A DNA stretch of 64,000 nucleotides from Prevotella sp. (GTDB taxonomy: Bacteria > Bacteroidota > Bacteroidia > Bacteroidales > Bacteroidaceae), in NCBI GenBank assembly GCA_017619275.1, contig JAFZSR010000002.1, positions 1 to 64,000 on the forward strand. The letters are read 5' to 3'. The notes under the pieces are model-generated. The model did not search any database. It saw nothing but the letters and a program-made list of their open reading frames with translations, and was not told where the DNA came from. Numbering within the stretch: position 1 is the stretch's first letter; each line of letters begins with the position of its first letter. Shown piece after piece: positions 61,535 through 64,000 of the stretch. The translations under genes were made by a program, and so were the position numbers.

Positions 61535-61566
61535 CTTGCCAGTTTGAAAAAATATCCGTAATTTTG
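61535..61566 (+). promoter_or_regulatory. promoter of the Wza-like gene
   Basis: CTTG (61535-61538), 20-base gap, TAATTTTG (61559-61566). One mismatch in the -33 box; the ATG is at 61598. Confidence 0.65.
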
Positions 61567-61597
61567 CAACCCAAAATAATTCAATAACAAATTAATA

Positions 61598-62392
61598 ATG
61601 AAATTCCACAAACTGATAGTTGCCGCTGCCGTGGCCGTGATGCTGGGCAGCTGCGGAAGCACCAAGGACGTGCCTTATTTCCAGAATGCCGAAACCGCCG
61701 ACCTGTCGCATTCTGCTTTCCTTTATGATGCGCGCATCATGCCGAAGGACCAGCTCACTATTACCGTGAGCACCATCAACGATGAGGCTGCCGCCCCGTT
61801 TAACATGACCGTGCCTACGCCCTATTCCGTCAACTCGCGCAGCACTTATTCGCAGCCTATGCTGCAGTCGTATCTGGTTGACAACAACGGCATGATCAAT
61901 TTCCCCATCGTGGGTGAGCTGAAGGTGGGTGGTCTGACGAAGGCCGAAGCCGAGCACATGATTGCCGCTAAGATTCAGCCCTACATCAACGAGTCGGAAA
62001 AGCCCATCGTCACCGTGCGCATCCCTGGCTATCAGATTTCGGTCATTGGTGAAGTGGCACGTCCCGGCACCTTCACTGTGAGCCGCGAGAAGATTACGGT
62101 GCTTGAAGCTCTGGCACAGGCTGGCGACCTCACCATCTATGGACAGCGTAAGAACGTGCAGCTCATCCGCGAGGATGCCACGGGTCGCAAGTCGATTCAC
62201 ATCCTCGACCTCACCGACGCCAACTTGGTGAACTCGCCCTACTACTACATGCAGCAGAACGACGTGATCAACGTGACACCCAACAAGGTGAAGGCTCAGA
62301 ACAGTAGCGTGGGTAGCATGACCACCCTCTGGTTCTCGGCCACCTCCATCCTCATCTCGCTCACCTCGCTGCTCTACAACATCTTGAAATAA
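61598..62392 (+). CDS. Wza-type polysaccharide export lipoprotein
   Basis: Probably an outer-membrane polysaccharide export pore subunit. The 264-residue protein is a lipoprotein: signal ending LGSC with Cys19. Residues about 50-130 form the Poly_export domain (LYDARIMPKDQLTITVST ... INFPIVGELKVGGLTKAEAEHMI). An SLBB-type repeat follows (ISVIGEVARPGTFTVSREKITVLEALAQAGDLT). One C-terminal hydrophobic helix (LWFSATSILISLTSLLYNIL) could span the membrane, as in Wza. Its usual partner Wzc is not visible here. A strong terminator follows. Confidence 0.9.
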   Translation: MKFHKLIVAAAVAVMLGSCGSTKDVPYFQNAETADLSHSAFLYDARIMPKDQLTITVSTINDEAAAPFNMTVPTPYSVNSRSTYSQPMLQSYLVDNNGMINFPIVGELKVGGLTKAEAEHMIAAKIQPYINESEKPIVTVRIPGYQISVIGEVARPGTFTVSREKITVLEALAQAGDLTIYGQRKNVQLIREDATGRKSIHILDLTDANLVNSPYYYMQQNDVINVTPNKVKAQNSSVGSMTTLWFSATSILISLTSLLYNILK

Positions 62393-62415
62393 CCTTCTTG
62401 TTTGTTATTCAAATA

Positions 62416-62480
62416 AACGAAGGGAAATTAGGGGAAAAATGCCAGCTGACATTTCCCTAATTTCCCTTCGTTAATTTCTT
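62416..62480 (+). terminator. terminator after the Wza-like gene
   Basis: A long stem (AACGAAGGGAAATTAGGG with its complement at the 3' side, ending 62472), a small internal bulge and loop, then AATTTCTT. It isolates the Wza-like gene from the GH5 gene. Confidence 0.8.
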
Positions 62481-62507
62481 CATAAAACATAAATAAAACG
62501 CAAGAAT

Positions 62508-64000
62508 ATGAAAAGAATGAATGCTATTGCCATGATGACCCTGATGGTCATGGGTCTGACACTGGGGCTGACGGGCTGCGGCGACGACGATGAACCCACG
62601 CCACAGGTGGTCCTCAGTCTGCGCTCATGCAGTATTACAGAAGGCGCAGAGTATGTCGCCTCGGAACTGACAGAGGCCACCCTCTCGTATAATAATGCTG
62701 TGGCTGTGAGTCCATCGGCCAATATTACGCTCAACGGCGTGAAGTGCACGGCCATGCCGAGCACCACCAGGGCGATGGACATCATCATCACCCTGCCTAC
62801 CCTGGAAGAAGACAAGGCCTACACGCTCGACATCCCTGCCGGAGCCATCGTTGGTAAGACCGACAACGCAGCTACTGCCCCCGCTTTCAAGGTGAGTTTC
62901 ACCACCAAGGCTGCACTGCCCGTCGAAGACAATGCCGCTGTCTTGGCAAAACAACTGGGGTGGGGATGGAACCTTGGCAACCATTTCGACACGAACACGG
63001 GCGAGGATGGCAAGCCCTTCCAATGGGGCTACTGGGACAGTGCCAAGCCCACACAGAAGCTTTACACCAACCTGAAGAATGCCGGCGTGAGCACCGTGCG
63101 CATCTGCGTCACTTGGGGCAACTATCAGACCCCCGAGACATGGACCATCGACCCTGCCTTCATGGCCGAGGTGAAGCAGAACGTGGACTGGGCCGAGACC
63201 GCCGGTTTGAACGTTATCCTGAATTTGCATCACGATGAGTACTGGCTCGACATCAAGTCGGCTGCATCGAACAGCGACGTCAACGAGGCCATTAAAACGC
63301 GCATTGAGAAGACTTGGACGCAGATTGCCGAGACATTCAAGGAAAAGGGAGGCTACCTCTTCTTTGAGTCGTTCAATGAGGTGCAGGACGGTGGCTGGGG
63401 ATGGGGTGCCAACCGCACCGACGGCGGCAAGCAATACCGCACACTCAACGAGTGGAATCAGTTGGTTGTCAACACCATCCGCGCTACGGGTGGCAACAAC
63501 GCCACGCGCTGGATTGGTATTCCCTGCTATGCCACCAACCCGTCTTTGGCTCTCGAGAATGCTTTTGAGTTGCCCACCGACCCTGCCAACCACATCATGG
63601 TGAGCGTGCACTTCTACGACCCCAGCAACTTCACCCTGACGCCCGACAACAGCGACGGCAAGAGCGAGTGGGGACATACCGCTGCAGCCGGCAAATACCA
63701 GAACGGCAGTAACGAGGACCACGTCGTGGACATCTTCCAACGCTTGAAGCGGAAGTTCATCGACAACAACATTCCCGTATACATTGGCGAGTATGGCTGC
63801 GTGATGCACAAGACCAGCCGCTCGAACCTTTTCCGCAACTATTATCTGGAGTATGTCTGTCGCGCCGCTCACACCTATGGCATGCCCGTCTGCATTTGGG
63901 ACAACAACAGCGTGGGAAGTGGTAACGAGCATCATGGCTACTTCAACCATAACGACGGCACCTATTTGAATGATGCGGAGAAGCTAGTGAAAACGATGAT
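62508..64000 (+). CDS. GH5 endoglucanase lipoprotein with Ig-like domain, cut by the window end
   Basis: Cellulase-type glycoside hydrolase; 497 residues are visible and no stop is reached, so it is partial at the 3' end. It starts with a lipoprotein signal peptide (LTGC, Cys24) followed by GDDDEP, an acidic stretch that in Bacteroidetes often directs lipoproteins to the surface. Residues 30-135 form an immunoglobulin-like domain (ITEGAEYVASELTEATLSYN). The GH5 barrel follows with LGWGWNLGNHFDTN, LNLHHDEYW (H241-H242), the acid/base E291 in FNE, and the nucleophile E428 in IGEYG. It is not part of a SusCD pair in view. Confidence 0.92.
   Translation, partial: MKRMNAIAMMTLMVMGLTLGLTGCGDDDEPTPQVVLSLRSCSITEGAEYVASELTEATLSYNNAVAVSPSANITLNGVKCTAMPSTTRAMDIIITLPTLEEDKAYTLDIPAGAIVGKTDNAATAPAFKVSFTTKAALPVEDNAAVLAKQLGWGWNLGNHFDTNTGEDGKPFQWGYWDSAKPTQKLYTNLKNAGVSTVRICVTWGNYQTPETWTIDPAFMAEVKQNVDWAETAGLNVILNLHHDEYWLDIKSAASNSDVNEAIKTRIEKTWTQIAETFKEKGGYLFFESFNEVQDGGWGWGANRTDGGKQYRTLNEWNQLVVNTIRATGGNNATRWIGIPCYATNPSLALENAFELPTDPANHIMVSVHFYDPSNFTLTPDNSDGKSEWGHTAAAGKYQNGSNEDHVVDIFQRLKRKFIDNNIPVYIGEYGCVMHKTSRSNLFRNYYLEYVCRAAHTYGMPVCIWDNNSVGSGNEHHGYFNHNDGTYLNDAEKLVKTM

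Overview
The window looks like a chromosomal stretch of a Bacteroidales bacterium, most likely Prevotella or a close relative. Several observations support this. Many starts carry the Bacteroidetes promoter (TTTG, 19-20 bases, TAnnTTTG), and Shine-Dalgarno sites are scarce. Families typical of the phylum are present (DUF3127, DUF4468, DUF4890, DUF4435, a DUF4289-type porin, GH106, PL11). One enzyme ends in a type IX secretion-like sorting tail, and there is a four-subunit Vor 2-oxoacid:ferredoxin oxidoreductase. No rRNA, tRNA, insertion sequence, prophage or CRISPR array was recognised.

Layout. 1-551 holds a candidate structured RNA with its own promoter. 552-4630 (minus) has a uridine kinase, a secreted phosphodiesterase-like protein and an unusual sigma-region-4/HARE-HTH protein. 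4809-6649 is pyrK-pyrD. 6818-9866 (minus) is a split three-gene pnt transhydrogenase. 9956-14977 has tcdA diverging from a pectin set (acetylesterase, GH106 rhamnosidase) that ends with a tiny His8 membrane protein. 14962-25722 is mostly housekeeping: an omega-amidase-like enzyme, an esterase, htpG, a short DnaJ-like protein, a PfkB kinase, gpsA, lysS, an exonuclease and dnaN. 25888-29675 has a DUF3127 protein and a porin operon. 30002-33050 is relA and an rRNA-methylase-like gene. 33138-39855 is the vor operon, running with translational coupling into topB and then an AAA ATPase plus DUF4435 (TOPRIM-like) pair. 40587-47423 has a GH3 enzyme, tsaD, a cinA-type gene, a LolC-like permease and an aminotransferase. 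47645-56230 is an operon of a giant PL11 lyase, a PA14-GH3 enzyme and a sugar porter. 56532-58393 is aguA-aguB (agmatine to putrescine). 58428-64000 has a DNA glycosylase, a TonB-dependent receptor, a Wza-like lipoprotein and a GH5 endoglucanase cut by the window end.

Two themes stand out. First, plant cell-wall degradation, especially of rhamnogalacturonan, is spread over several loci that lack SusC/SusD pairs. Second, short spacers, and even some coding regions, are occupied by different repeat families: heptamer arrays of GTTCAAC, a 9-base CTAG array, 21- and 22-base palindrome arrays, and G-rich imperfect palindromes. The heptamers and palindromes enter genes in frame (pyrK, the porin, pntB, vorB). 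The most system-like item is the AAA ATPase plus DUF4435 pair, which has the gene architecture of PARIS-type anti-phage systems.
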